This document shows positions 55,179 to 62,950 of a DNA stretch of 64,000 nt, in pieces. The stretch is taken from assembly GCF_000317145.1 (NCBI RefSeq), contig NC_019697.1:4414886-4478885 (forward strand), written 5' to 3'. Every line of letters begins with the position of its first letter. The stretch's first letter is position 1. This DNA is from Chamaesiphon minutus PCC 6605. GTDB lineage: Bacteria > Cyanobacteriota > Cyanobacteriia > Cyanobacteriales > Chamaesiphonaceae. A program made the translations under genes and the position numbers. Under the pieces are notes generated by a model. That model searched no databases. It saw only the letters and a list, made by a program, of their open reading frames with translations, and was not told where the DNA came from.

Positions 55179-55227
55179 AAGCCTAAAGCCTAAAGCCTAA
55201 AGCCTAACACCTATCACCTATCACCTA
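55179..55227 (+). repeat. Seven heptamer units upstream of hemJ
   Basis: AAGCCTA four times, then ACACCTA, then TCACCTA twice, in phase from 55179 to 55227, 12 bp before the hemJ ATG. The unit family is the same as the array at 46757. Confidence 0.9.
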
Positions 55228-55239
55228 TCCGCTCATCCT

Positions 55240-55824
55240 ATGGCCTATCAGTGGTTTAAATCTTTTCATATTATTGGTTTTACAGTCTGGTTTGCAGGCT
55301 TATTTTATTTAGTTCGATTATTTATTTATCATGTCGAGGCAAATGAGAAGCCCGAACCCGCTCGGAGTATTCTCAAAGAGCAGTATCAGATCATGGAAAA
55401 GCGGCTCTATAGTATTATTACTACGCCGGGAATGTTAGTGACAATCGCAATGGCGATCGGGATTATTTCGACAGAGCCAGGTATCATTCATCAAACTTGG
55501 CTACACATCAAACTTAGCTTGGTAGCACTATTAATCGGCTATCATCATTACTGCAAGATCTTGATGAAAAAACTTGCAGCAGATAAGTGTAAATGGAGCA
55601 GCCAACAGTTACGCGGACTTAATGAATTACCAACGTTATTTTTAGTCGCCATCGTGTTATTGGCAATTTTTAAAAATAATTTACCCACCGATATCACTGG
55701 TTATCTAATTGTCGGATTGGTAGTTTTGATGGCGGCGACAATTCAACTCTATGCCCGCAAACGCAGATTAGATGCTGAAAAATTAGCATCTAATTCGTCT
55801 TCGACTCCCGAACTGAGTACGTAA
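55240..55824 (+). CDS. hemJ: Protoporphyrinogen IX oxidase HemJ
   Basis: 194 residues, four membrane helices. FKSFHIIGFTVWFAGLFYLV contains the conserved heme-ligand His, followed by RLFIYHVEA and MEKRLYSIITTPGMLVTIAM; WLHIKLSLVALLIGYHHYC has the second conserved His/Lys set. HemJ oxidises protoporphyrinogen IX in heme and chlorophyll synthesis and is the usual form in cyanobacteria. The spacer before it is filled by a heptamer repeat. Confidence 0.93.
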   Translation: MAYQWFKSFHIIGFTVWFAGLFYLVRLFIYHVEANEKPEPARSILKEQYQIMEKRLYSIITTPGMLVTIAMAIGIISTEPGIIHQTWLHIKLSLVALLIGYHHYCKILMKKLAADKCKWSSQQLRGLNELPTLFLVAIVLLAIFKNNLPTDITGYLIVGLVVLMAATIQLYARKRRLDAEKLASNSSSTPELST

Positions 55825-55869
55825 CTTTCGATCGCATCTTTGAAAGATATTGGCTTTGTTCTAACACTG

Positions 55870-55980
55870 CTACCGATTGAAATCGGGGCTATTATTGCCA
55901 AGTTCGCCTGGGCGGACCGATTAAATATTCTGCCCAGGCGGACTTGGCATCACAAGCAGGGACTTATAGTCTTTAGACAA
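55870..55980. repeat. Palindromic interspersed repeat, copy 4
   Basis: ACCGATTGAAATCGGGGCT starts it, as in copy 2. Inner arms GCCAAGTTCGCCTGGGC (about 55897-55913) and GCCCAGGCGGACTTGGC (55932-55948) are nearly perfect inverted repeats. It lies between hemJ and pth. Confidence 0.75.
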
Positions 55981-56041
55981 CTCAGGTTAAATTGAGTCAA
56001 TGGACACTCGAAAGCAGAAACCCATCCACCCCTAAGATCGC

Positions 56042-56659
56042 ATGAGTGATGAATTGGTAATTCCCCAGCTAATTGTCGGGCTGGGAAATCCTGGAACTAA
56101 ATACGCCCAGACTAGGCATAATATCGGATTCGACCAGATAGATAGTCTCGCTAAAAGATGGCAGATTAGTTTAACCGATCGCAAGCAATTTCAGGGTATT
56201 TATGGTGAAGGATTCGGTAGCCATAATGCCAAAATTAGAATGCTCAAGCCGCAGACTTTTATGAACCTTTCGGGGCAGTCAGTGCGGGCGACATTAGATT
56301 GGTTTAAACTATCGCCAGAGTCTGTATTAGTCATTTATGACGATCTCGATTTACCCCTCGGTAAAATTAGATTACGATTGTCGGGTTCTGCTGGCGGACA
56401 TAATGGCATGAAGTCAATAATCTCGCATTTGGGTACGCAAAAATTTCCCAGAGTGCGGATCGGGATCGGTACAAGTGTTGGCGAGAAAGATACTATTTCT
56501 CACGTTTTAGGTAAATTTTCAGCAATCGAAACACCCATCGTCAGTGAAGTTATCTATCTAGTCAATGATGCGATCGAAATGAGTCTCAAGCAGGGCGTGG
56601 AAAAAGCGATGAGTCTCTACAATAGTAAGTCGATCCCCGTTCCGGAGATTGCTGAGTAA
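56042..56659 (+). CDS. pth: Peptidyl-tRNA hydrolase
   Basis: 205 residues. GLGNPGTKYAQTRHNIGFDQ has the catalytic His and an Asn; LKPQTFMNLSGQSV, VIYDDLDLPLGKIRLRLSGS (with the catalytic Asp) and GGHNGMKSIISHLGTQKFPR are all intact. The enzyme frees tRNA from stalled peptidyl-tRNA. Length is normal. Confidence 0.97.
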   Translation: MSDELVIPQLIVGLGNPGTKYAQTRHNIGFDQIDSLAKRWQISLTDRKQFQGIYGEGFGSHNAKIRMLKPQTFMNLSGQSVRATLDWFKLSPESVLVIYDDLDLPLGKIRLRLSGSAGGHNGMKSIISHLGTQKFPRVRIGIGTSVGEKDTISHVLGKFSAIETPIVSEVIYLVNDAIEMSLKQGVEKAMSLYNSKSIPVPEIAE

Positions 56660-56749
56660 TTGAGGCTTGCTAAGCTGTTAATCATTCAATTTACGTGTCT
56701 GTTCCCTGCTGTCAACAAATCTAAGTGGGCGATCGAAATATCTGACAGA

Positions 56750-57094
56750 TTACTTAATTAAACGATCGACGGGTGAGACATTAGTAGTACTGCGATCGGT
56801 AATATCCGTCAAATGAGAGATCCCCTGAAGCGAGCGCGTGGTAGATGCGGGGCGATTGGCTTTGGCGGGATTCGTCCGTCCAACTTTGGCAGTAGCTGGC
56901 TTGAGTCGGACATTTGCCAGCACCGCATCGACTGGTGGACGAGAAATATCGTTAGTGGTAGGAGCTTTAATGGGATTTTTGGTTGCAACTAGTTTAGCCA
57001 CAGACTGAGGTTTAGCGAAAACCGAATAACTAAATCCGAGTACGATAGTGAAAGCCAAGAGCGAGACACAGAAGCGATGGAGTAGATTGTGCAT
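56750..57094 (-). CDS. Small exported protein, unknown function
   Basis: 114 residues. A clear signal peptide (MHNLLHRFCVSLLAFTIVLG, cleavage likely after VFA) is followed by a Pro/Ala/Thr/Lys-rich, probably disordered region (KPQSVAKLVATKNPIKAPTT). No family is recognised. It is divergent from pnp; the two starts are 190 bp apart and share a promoter region. Confidence 0.65.
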   Translation of the reverse strand: MHNLLHRFCVSLLAFTIVLGFSYSVFAKPQSVAKLVATKNPIKAPTTNDISRPPVDAVLANVRLKPATAKVGRTNPAKANRPASTTRSLQGISHLTDITDRSTTNVSPVDRLIK

Positions 57095-57283
57095 AATCCG
57101 AAAATCCCATAACTACTTACTTGCTAACTTACCCATACCAAGTGGTTGAATTACCAAAACCACAAAGTTTAGGATCTAGGCAAATAGTACCAGCAATCGA
57201 TCGAGAAATTTACCACCTCAGCCACTAAGAATGCTAGGATCGCAAACAGCAAGAGAAGAAGTGAAGAAAAAAAGGACAACCTA

Positions 57284-59425
57284 ATGGCAGAGATAAATAA
57301 GTCAATATCCTTTGACGGTAGGGATATTCGACTTAAGGTTGGAGTATTCGCACCCCAAGCTGGTGGTTGCGTCTTAATCGAATCTGGCGATACCAGCGTG
57401 TTAGTTACCGCCACCCGTGCGAAAGGACGAGAAGGAATTGATTTCCTACCGTTACTTGTAGATTATGAAGAACGGATCTATGCAGCCGGACGTATTCCAG
57501 GTGGTTTCTTACGACGCGAAGGCCGAGCACCAGAAAAAGTTACGCTCATTAGTCGGTTGATCGATCGACCCATGCGTCCGTTATTTCCTGATTGGTTGCG
57601 CGATGATATTCAAATCGTCGCGACCACGATGTCTTTAGACGAATTAGTCCCCCCAGACGTCCTGGCAGTCACTGGAGCTTCGATCGCTACCCTGTTGGCA
57701 CAGCTCCCATTTAATGGCCCCATGGCAGCAGTACGGGTCGGTTTAGTCGGCGATGACTTTATCATCAATCCCACCTATCGCGAAATTCAAATCGGCGATC
57801 TAGATCTAGTCGTTGCGGGTACTCCCGATGGCGTGATTATGGTCGAAGCGGGTGCCAATCAGTTACCCGAACAAGACATCATCGAAGCGATCGATTTTGG
57901 TTATGAAGCCGTTCAAGAGCTAATTACCGCTCAACGCGAATTAATCGCCGAACTAGGCATCGAGATCGTTCATGCCCAGAAACCTTCTACCGACGAGACT
58001 TTAGAGAACTTCTTAACCGATCGCACCAAAGAGAGCATCAAAGTTATTCTCGGCAAATACGAGCCAGATAAAAATATTCGCGATGCCGAACTAGATGAAG
58101 TCAAAGCCAAAGCAGTAGAAGAGATCGCTACTTTACCAGAAACCGATCCGATTCAAGTTGCCGCAGCTAGCGATAGTAAAGCTGTGAGTACCCTGTTCAA
58201 AGGCATCACCAAAAAAATGATGCGCCAACAGGTGATCGAAACCGGACGGCGCGTAGACGGACGGACGCTCGACCAAGTACGCCCGATTTCTTGTTTCGTC
58301 GGCGTTTTACCCCGCCGCGTTCACGGTACGGGTCTGTTCAATCGCGGCCAAACACAAGTCTTGTCGGCTTGTACCCTCGGTACTCCTGGCGACGCCCAGG
58401 ATCTCGGCGACGATCTCAATCCCGAAAATACCAAACGGTATATTCACCACTATAATTTCCCGCCTTATTCCGTCGGTGAAACTAAGCCCATGCGTGCCCC
58501 CGGACGCCGCGAAATCGGTCATGGTGCCCTCGCCGAACGCGCGTTGATCCCCGTCCTTCCCAGCAAAGATGAGTTCCCCTACGTGCTCCGAGTGGTCTCT
58601 GAGGTGTTATCCTCCAACGGTTCTACCTCGATGGGTTCGGTCTGCGGTTCGACCCTCGCATTGATGGATGCAGGCGTCCCCATTACCAAACCCGTCAGCG
58701 GTGCGGCCATGGGATTGATTAAAGAAGGCGAAGAAGTTCGCATTCTTACTGATATCCAAGGGATTGAAGACTTCCTCGGCGACATGGACTTTAAAGTTGC
58801 AGGCACCGATACCGGAATTACCGCCCTGCAAATGGACATGAAAATCAGCGGTCTGCCGATGACGGTCATCGCCGATGCCATCAATCAAGCACGTCCCGCA
58901 CGCTTACATATTCTAGAGAAAATGTTAGCCGCGATCGACAAACCCCGCGAAGAACTCTCACCCTTTGCACCGCGCTTACTCACCTTCAAAATTGAGCCAG
59001 AACTGATCGGCTTAGTAATCGGCCCTGGCGGTAAAACTATTAAAGGAATTACCGAAGAGACCGGAGCTAAAATCGATATCGATGACGACGGTACTGTAAC
59101 TGTATCGGCTGTCGATAATGACAAAGCCAAACGTGCGATCCAAATTATCCAAGGCTTAACTCGCCGTCTCAACGAGGGCGATATCTATGCCGGACGTGTG
59201 ACCCGAATTATCCCGATTGGTGCCTTCGTGGAGCTGCTACCGGGCAAAGAAGGGATGATCCATATCTCCCAACTCGCCGATTATCGCGTCGGTAAGGTTG
59301 AAGATGAAGTGGGCGTCGGCGATGAAGTGATCGTCAAGGTTCGCGAAATCGATAATAAGGGTCGCGTTAATTTAACACGTCTGGGCATTCATCCCGATGA
59401 AGCTGCGGCGGCGCGGAAGGGTTAG
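57284..59425 (+). CDS. pnp: Polynucleotide phosphorylase
   Basis: 713 residues. Two RNase PH domains (about 1-140 and 315-545), with [20 protein letters not shown] and [38 protein letters not shown] and [22 protein letters not shown] domain follows ([20 protein letters not shown]) and an S1 domain ([20 protein letters not shown]). PNPase degrades RNA from the 3' end with phosphate and adds heteropolymeric tails, the tailing enzyme in cyanobacteria that lack poly(A) polymerase I. No rpsO precedes it, unlike E. coli; rpsO is 39 kb away. Confidence 0.98.
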   Translation: MAEINKSISFDGRDIRLKVGVFAPQAGGCVLIESGDTSVLVTATRAKGREGIDFLPLLVDYEERIYAAGRIPGGFLRREGRAPEKVTLISRLIDRPMRPLFPDWLRDDIQIVATTMSLDELVPPDVLAVTGASIATLLAQLPFNGPMAAVRVGLVGDDFIINPTYREIQIGDLDLVVAGTPDGVIMVEAGANQLPEQDIIEAIDFGYEAVQELITAQRELIAELGIEIVHAQKPSTDETLENFLTDRTKESIKVILGKYEPDKNIRDAELDEVKAKAVEEIATLPETDPIQVAAASDSKAVSTLFKGITKKMMRQQVIETGRRVDGRTLDQVRPISCFVGVLPRRVHGTGLFNRGQTQVLSACTLGTPGDAQDLGDDLNPENTKRYIHHYNFPPYSVGETKPMRAPGRREIGHGALAERALIPVLPSKDEFPYVLRVVSEVLSSNGSTSMGSVCGSTLALMDAGVPITKPVSGAAMGLIKEGEEVRILTDIQGIEDFLGDMDFKVAGTDTGITALQMDMKISGLPMTVIADAINQARPARLHILEKMLAAIDKPREELSPFAPRLLTFKIEPELIGLVIGPGGKTIKGITEETGAKIDIDDDGTVTVSAVDNDKAKRAIQIIQGLTRRLNEGDIYAGRVTRIIPIGAFVELLPGKEGMIHISQLADYRVGKVEDEVGVGDEVIVKVREIDNKGRVNLTRLGIHPDEAAAARKG

Positions 59426-60232
59426 ACGGTGTGTGGCGTAGACCCAACCCACCCCGCCCTGCGGGCACCCCTCCGAGGAGGGGAATTTAACTTGACAGGC
59501 GGGAAGTCCCGCGCTCTGGCGAAGCCGAGCGTCGGGATGAAAGCCGAGCGATTGACGAGTCTATCCCCAATCGCAATTTGCCGCCAACTGGAAGCAAGCG
59601 GCGGCGGGGATGGGCGAGGAATGAGCAACAAGCCATTGTGCTGAGTACTAGCATCGTTGAATTTGTTACAATAAAATTGGTCGTTGACCCGCACGGCGTA
59701 TGGAACATATAGGCTAATCCGAAGTAGCAGTAATATGCTTGCCGCAGAAACATCGCAGCGTGGAAGCCAGTTGGTCACTGATGCAAACTAATTGGACGTG
59801 TAAGAAATTACCTGCCTTGGGACACAGGGCGGCTGCATGGTGGATGCTGAAGACTTGAAAGTAGGCAAGCCAAAGAGTAAGTGGGTGGGAACATTCCAAA
59901 ACCTCTGGAGGGTGAGTAAGGCCAAAATATAACTTGTTGTGTGGCGGCATCAGCCAATGAAACATGAAGTCTAGGGTTTTGAAGCCCACGCTCTACCGTA
60001 CTCGGTGAGCGTTGGGTAGACGCAACTCTAAGATATGTCACGAGTAAGGATTAGATTGAAAAATCCCCTCTTGGGAGGGATGCCCGTAGGGCAGGGTGGG
60101 TAGATCTGGGGCAGTAACTCAAGAACGATCGAATTTTCTATGTAACGGTACCAGTCTGATGAATCCATCAGGCTGGTATTTTAGTAAAGATATGGTAGCG
60201 AATGTAATTTATTCAGATGGAGCGGTGAAACC
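59426..60232. other. Large intergenic region: repeat, HIP1-free unknown segment, hairpin leader
   Basis: 59426-59620 is an interspersed repeat rich in short palindromes (CTCCGAGGAGG, GGCGGGAAGTCCCGC). 59640-60100 has no GATC and no HIP1 site, unlike the rest of the window, and shows hairpins such as TCTACC … GGTAGA near 59991-60020. No believable protein frame or known RNA is recognised in it. 60125-60190 is a leader with a 13-bp hairpin (60149-60178) shared with the pgi leader. Confidence 0.5.
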
Positions 60233-61924
60233 ATGATAGATTTTGCATTGGAAGCATTAATCGATCGAGCCATCCAAGATCGAATTACCCATCTCGATCT
60301 ATATCAACAAAGATTAACTCAACTACCCGCTCGGATCGTCGATATTCATTCACTTGTAAGTCTGCGAGTATCTGATAATGAGTTGATAACTTTGCCAGAA
60401 AATATCGGCAACCTTTCAAGTTTGCGCGAATTAAGGCTATATAAAAATCAACTATCAGCCTTACCAGGTAGTATTTCTCATCTTACCAATCTAGTTTCTC
60501 TAAGTTTAAGCTTCAATAAATTCAAAATATTTCCAGATATCATTGCAAGCTTAATTAATTTGAAGGAGCTAAAACTGAATGGAAACCAGATCGATATCTT
60601 GCCAGAAAGTTTATTGCAGTTGAAAAAATTAGTCTCTATAGATCTCAGTAGCAATCCAATTTTCGATTTATCGATACTTCAATCTTTGCCTAACTTAAAC
60701 CATGTTAAATTCTTGGGTGTAAATTTGCCTTGTGAATACTGGGTAGATCTCAGTAAATCTACTTTTATTATCCGATCTAATAACGACGGCTCAACTTCCG
60801 AAATTGAATTACCAAATGCTAATAAATTAAGTCTTAATCTGAGAAAGCAAAATCTGATTATATTGTCAAATGAGATTGGAGTCTATAAGTGGTGCCAGCA
60901 TCTAAAATTATCTCACAATTACTTAAACTCTCTTCCGGACAACATAGATGAATTGTCTAACTTATCTCATTTGAAATTATTAAATAATCAGCTAACTTCT
61001 CTCCCAGAGAGTGTTGGTGATTTAGAGAAACTGATCTCTCTAGACCTACGAAGAAATAAATTAACTGAGCTTCCAGATAGCATTGGAAATTTAAAGAACT
61101 TAAAATATCTATACTTGGACGACAATTTGCTAGAAAAGTTGCCAGCTACGATCGGCAATCTTAAACAGTTAGAATATTTACACCTGTCTGCCAATAAATT
61201 AACATCACTACCAGAAGAGTTGGGTGAATGCAAAAAACTATCGTACTTAGATGTTAGGTTTAACCAAATAGTTAAACTCGAATCTTCAATTGGTAAATTA
61301 TCCAACTTAATTGAGTTAGATGCTTTCCGAAATAAAATTGCATCTTTGCCAGATGAAATAGGAGGTCTCTGTAACCTACAACATCTTCAGCTAGATGAGA
61401 ATCACATAAAAAAGTTGCCAGAAACATTGAAAATGCTAAGTAAGCTGACATCAATTAGCCTAATAGATAATCCTGTATCGGATATATCAATATTGCAAGA
61501 CTTGCCAAGACTGAATAAAGTAAATTGGCTCAATACAGTCCGTTTTCCCCATCAATATTGGACTAAATTAAGTGAGTCAAGATCTGAAGGTTTTATCGGC
61601 GAGTGTAATGAAGAGATTCGACGCAGATTGATAAAAAAAGAAGGTTATGGAGGATACGGTATAATTTGTAAGTGCCTTCAGTCACAAATGTTGGATGTTC
61701 ACAGAAAATATACTTTGCTGAAAATTGATAGTTCAGAGCGACTTCTCGATCGACATACTCAAACAACAGTACCCGAACAACTGGTTTTACTAAAAATGCA
61801 TTGTTCTTCAAATCATAACAACATTCATATCATACAAGTACCTTCAGAAGTGACTAGCATAGAAGTAGCAATTGCATGGGTAAATAATGAAAATCATTTT
61901 TGCAAATTTATAAGCCAAATATAA
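60233..61924 (+). CDS. Leucine-rich repeat protein with DUF6745-like C-terminus
   Basis: 563 residues. Two LRR blocks (about 15-160 and 215-430) with LPxxIGNLxxLxxLxLxxNxL units that are well diverged, in contrast to the ROCO array. A C-terminal domain of 115 residues holds RRRLIKKEGYGGYGIICKCL and ends VPSEVTSIEVAIAWVNNENH, like the DUF6745-type tail found with LRRs in cyanobacteria. There is no Roc or COR domain. The gene is AT-rich and almost free of HIP1 sites inside, which hints at acquisition. Function is unknown. Confidence 0.82.
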   Translation: MIDFALEALIDRAIQDRITHLDLYQQRLTQLPARIVDIHSLVSLRVSDNELITLPENIGNLSSLRELRLYKNQLSALPGSISHLTNLVSLSLSFNKFKIFPDIIASLINLKELKLNGNQIDILPESLLQLKKLVSIDLSSNPIFDLSILQSLPNLNHVKFLGVNLPCEYWVDLSKSTFIIRSNNDGSTSEIELPNANKLSLNLRKQNLIILSNEIGVYKWCQHLKLSHNYLNSLPDNIDELSNLSHLKLLNNQLTSLPESVGDLEKLISLDLRRNKLTELPDSIGNLKNLKYLYLDDNLLEKLPATIGNLKQLEYLHLSANKLTSLPEELGECKKLSYLDVRFNQIVKLESSIGKLSNLIELDAFRNKIASLPDEIGGLCNLQHLQLDENHIKKLPETLKMLSKLTSISLIDNPVSDISILQDLPRLNKVNWLNTVRFPHQYWTKLSESRSEGFIGECNEEIRRRLIKKEGYGGYGIICKCLQSQMLDVHRKYTLLKIDSSERLLDRHTQTTVPEQLVLLKMHCSSNHNNIHIIQVPSEVTSIEVAIAWVNNENHFCKFISQI

Positions 61925-61938
61925 ATTTGAGAGACATA

Positions 61939-62022
61939 TTAGACCTCCTGCATGAATCAATTTTTGGCACGAGTTTCTAATAGTTTGAACCTCCTAATTT
62001 GCTATTCATGCAAGAGGTCTAT
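61939..62022. mobile_element. 80-bp MITE-like inverted repeat flanked by TA
   Basis: GACCTCCTGCATGAAT (61942-61957) and ATTCATGCAAGAGGTC (62004-62019) are inverted with one mismatch and are flanked by TA on each side. Ends of this type and a TA duplication occur in IS5/IS630-like elements. It holds no gene and could fold over its full length after the LRR stop codon, so it may act as that gene's terminator. Confidence 0.7.
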
Positions 62023-62044
62023 TGTTTGCTATGATTAACATCGT

Positions 62045-62118
62045 GGCAGTATAGCTCAGTTGGTGAGAGCGTCCCCGCGATAAGGGGAAGGACAGCAGTT
62101 CGAGTCTGCCTACTGTCA
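62045..62118 (+). tRNA. tRNA-Ile (GAT), atypical
   Basis: 74 nt with acceptor GGCAGTA/TACTGTC (one G-U), D stem GCTC/GAGC with GG in the loop, anticodon stem TCCCC/GGGGA and loop GCGATAA, and T arm AGCAG-TTCGAGT-CTGCC with one mismatch. The anticodon is GAT. Position 33 is C, where U is nearly universal. CCA is not encoded. The fold is good, but the odd U-turn base and the setting beside mobile DNA make it unlike a housekeeping tRNA-Ile. Confidence 0.8.
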
Positions 62119-62139
62119 TAGCCCAAGGAACTTGACCTT

Positions 62140-62472
62140 TTAGTCTTCAGCAAACATCTCAGCCAAAGTATTTAAGACCGCTTTTTGTTCGTCGATCGCA
62201 ATCGATCCTAGTTTTTTAATCAACCTCGTTTTATCGACGGTGCGAATTTGGTCTAGAACGATATAGCCGTCCTTACCTTCAAAGTTAACGGGAATGCGAG
62301 TCGGATAGAGTTTTCCCTTCGTAGTCATCGGAACGACGATCGCTGTTGCCAAATGTAAGTTCATCTCATTGGGAGAGATTATCAGACACGGACGAGTTTT
62401 TTGGATCTCGCTCCCAATTGTCGGATCTAGCACCACTAGAAAAACATCAAATCTCGCGATTACCACTCCCAT
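62140..62472 (-). CDS. MazF/PemK-type toxin
   Basis: 110 residues from the ATG inside the antitoxin's last codons. PemK/MazF fold residues are seen: FDVFLVVLDPTIGSEIQKTR, PCLIISPNEMNLHLATAIVV, PMTTKGKLYPTRIPVNFEGK and VLDQIRTVDKTRLIKKLG. Enzymes of the family cut mRNA at short motifs. Catalytic Arg and Thr equivalents appear present. The start overlaps the antitoxin stop by about 13 bp, so translation is coupled. Confidence 0.92.
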   Translation of the reverse strand: MGVVIARFDVFLVVLDPTIGSEIQKTRPCLIISPNEMNLHLATAIVVPMTTKGKLYPTRIPVNFEGKDGYIVLDQIRTVDKTRLIKKLGSIAIDEQKAVLNTLAEMFAED

Positions 62473-62723
62473 TCTTCCTCGTCCCATGTAGTGGCAATAA
62501 TATCATCTAGCAAAATATCCTCATCTTCATTGCTAGACACCCGTGCAAATGCTTCCGCCCACCCAGTCCGAGCGCGAGATGCTGCTGTAATAACGATCTG
62601 ATTATCTCTGACCTCAATTTCGACGTTTTCCGAGATACCGCTTTGCTCTAGCAATAGCTTCGGAATTCTAATCCCTTGAGAATTGCCAACTTTAATTATT
62701 CGCCCTTTGACAGATGTAGCCAT
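62460..62723 (-). CDS. AbrB/MazE-type antitoxin
   Basis: 87 residues from the ATG of MATSVKGRIIKVGNSQGIRI; 15 codons upstream are open but lack family similarity. The SpoVT/AbrB swapped-hairpin DNA-binding domain covers about 1-48, and an acidic C-terminal tail (NEDEDILLDDIIATTWDEEE) should wrap the toxin. It binds its own promoter and blocks the toxin. The order, antitoxin then toxin, is standard. Confidence 0.92.
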   Translation of the reverse strand: MATSVKGRIIKVGNSQGIRIPKLLLEQSGISENVEIEVRDNQIVITAASRARTGWAEAFARVSSNEDEDILLDDIIATTWDEEEWEW

Positions 62724-62834
62724 AGATTTGGGTGATAAAGTAATTACATTATACTCACATGTTGGCAATGAAAGTCGAAGACTGTCGATCGATTCGCATT
62801 CCGATCGACAGGCGATTGCCTTTTAAATGATGAG

Positions 62835-62895
62835 ACGATCGAATTTTTATGTAAAGATCCCAGCCCGACCTACTTGAGACTGGTATCTTAGTAAG
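62835..62895 (+). promoter_or_regulatory. pgi leader, related to the LRR-gene leader at 60125
   Basis: ACGATCGAATTTTT-ATGTAA, then CCCAG … CTGGTATCTTAGTAAG, matches 60125-60190 in order and spacing. It lies 55 bp upstream of the pgi start. In the copy at 60125 the CAG/CTG arms form a long hairpin; here the pairing is weaker. Confidence 0.55.
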
Positions 62896-62950
62896 AGGGC
62901 AAATTGAGATCGCCGTAGAATTTTTTAGATTTTAAGAGGTTGGTTGAGTG

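Noticed and set aside
59714-60041. Minus-strand frames of 77-91 codons in the HIP1-free segment
   Set aside because: The two frames overlap each other, have no ribosome site and show no family, so neither can be supported as a gene.
59640-60100. Group II intron or retron RNA
   Set aside because: No domain V-like hairpin with AGC…GUU, no GUGYG 5' end and no reverse transcriptase are visible.
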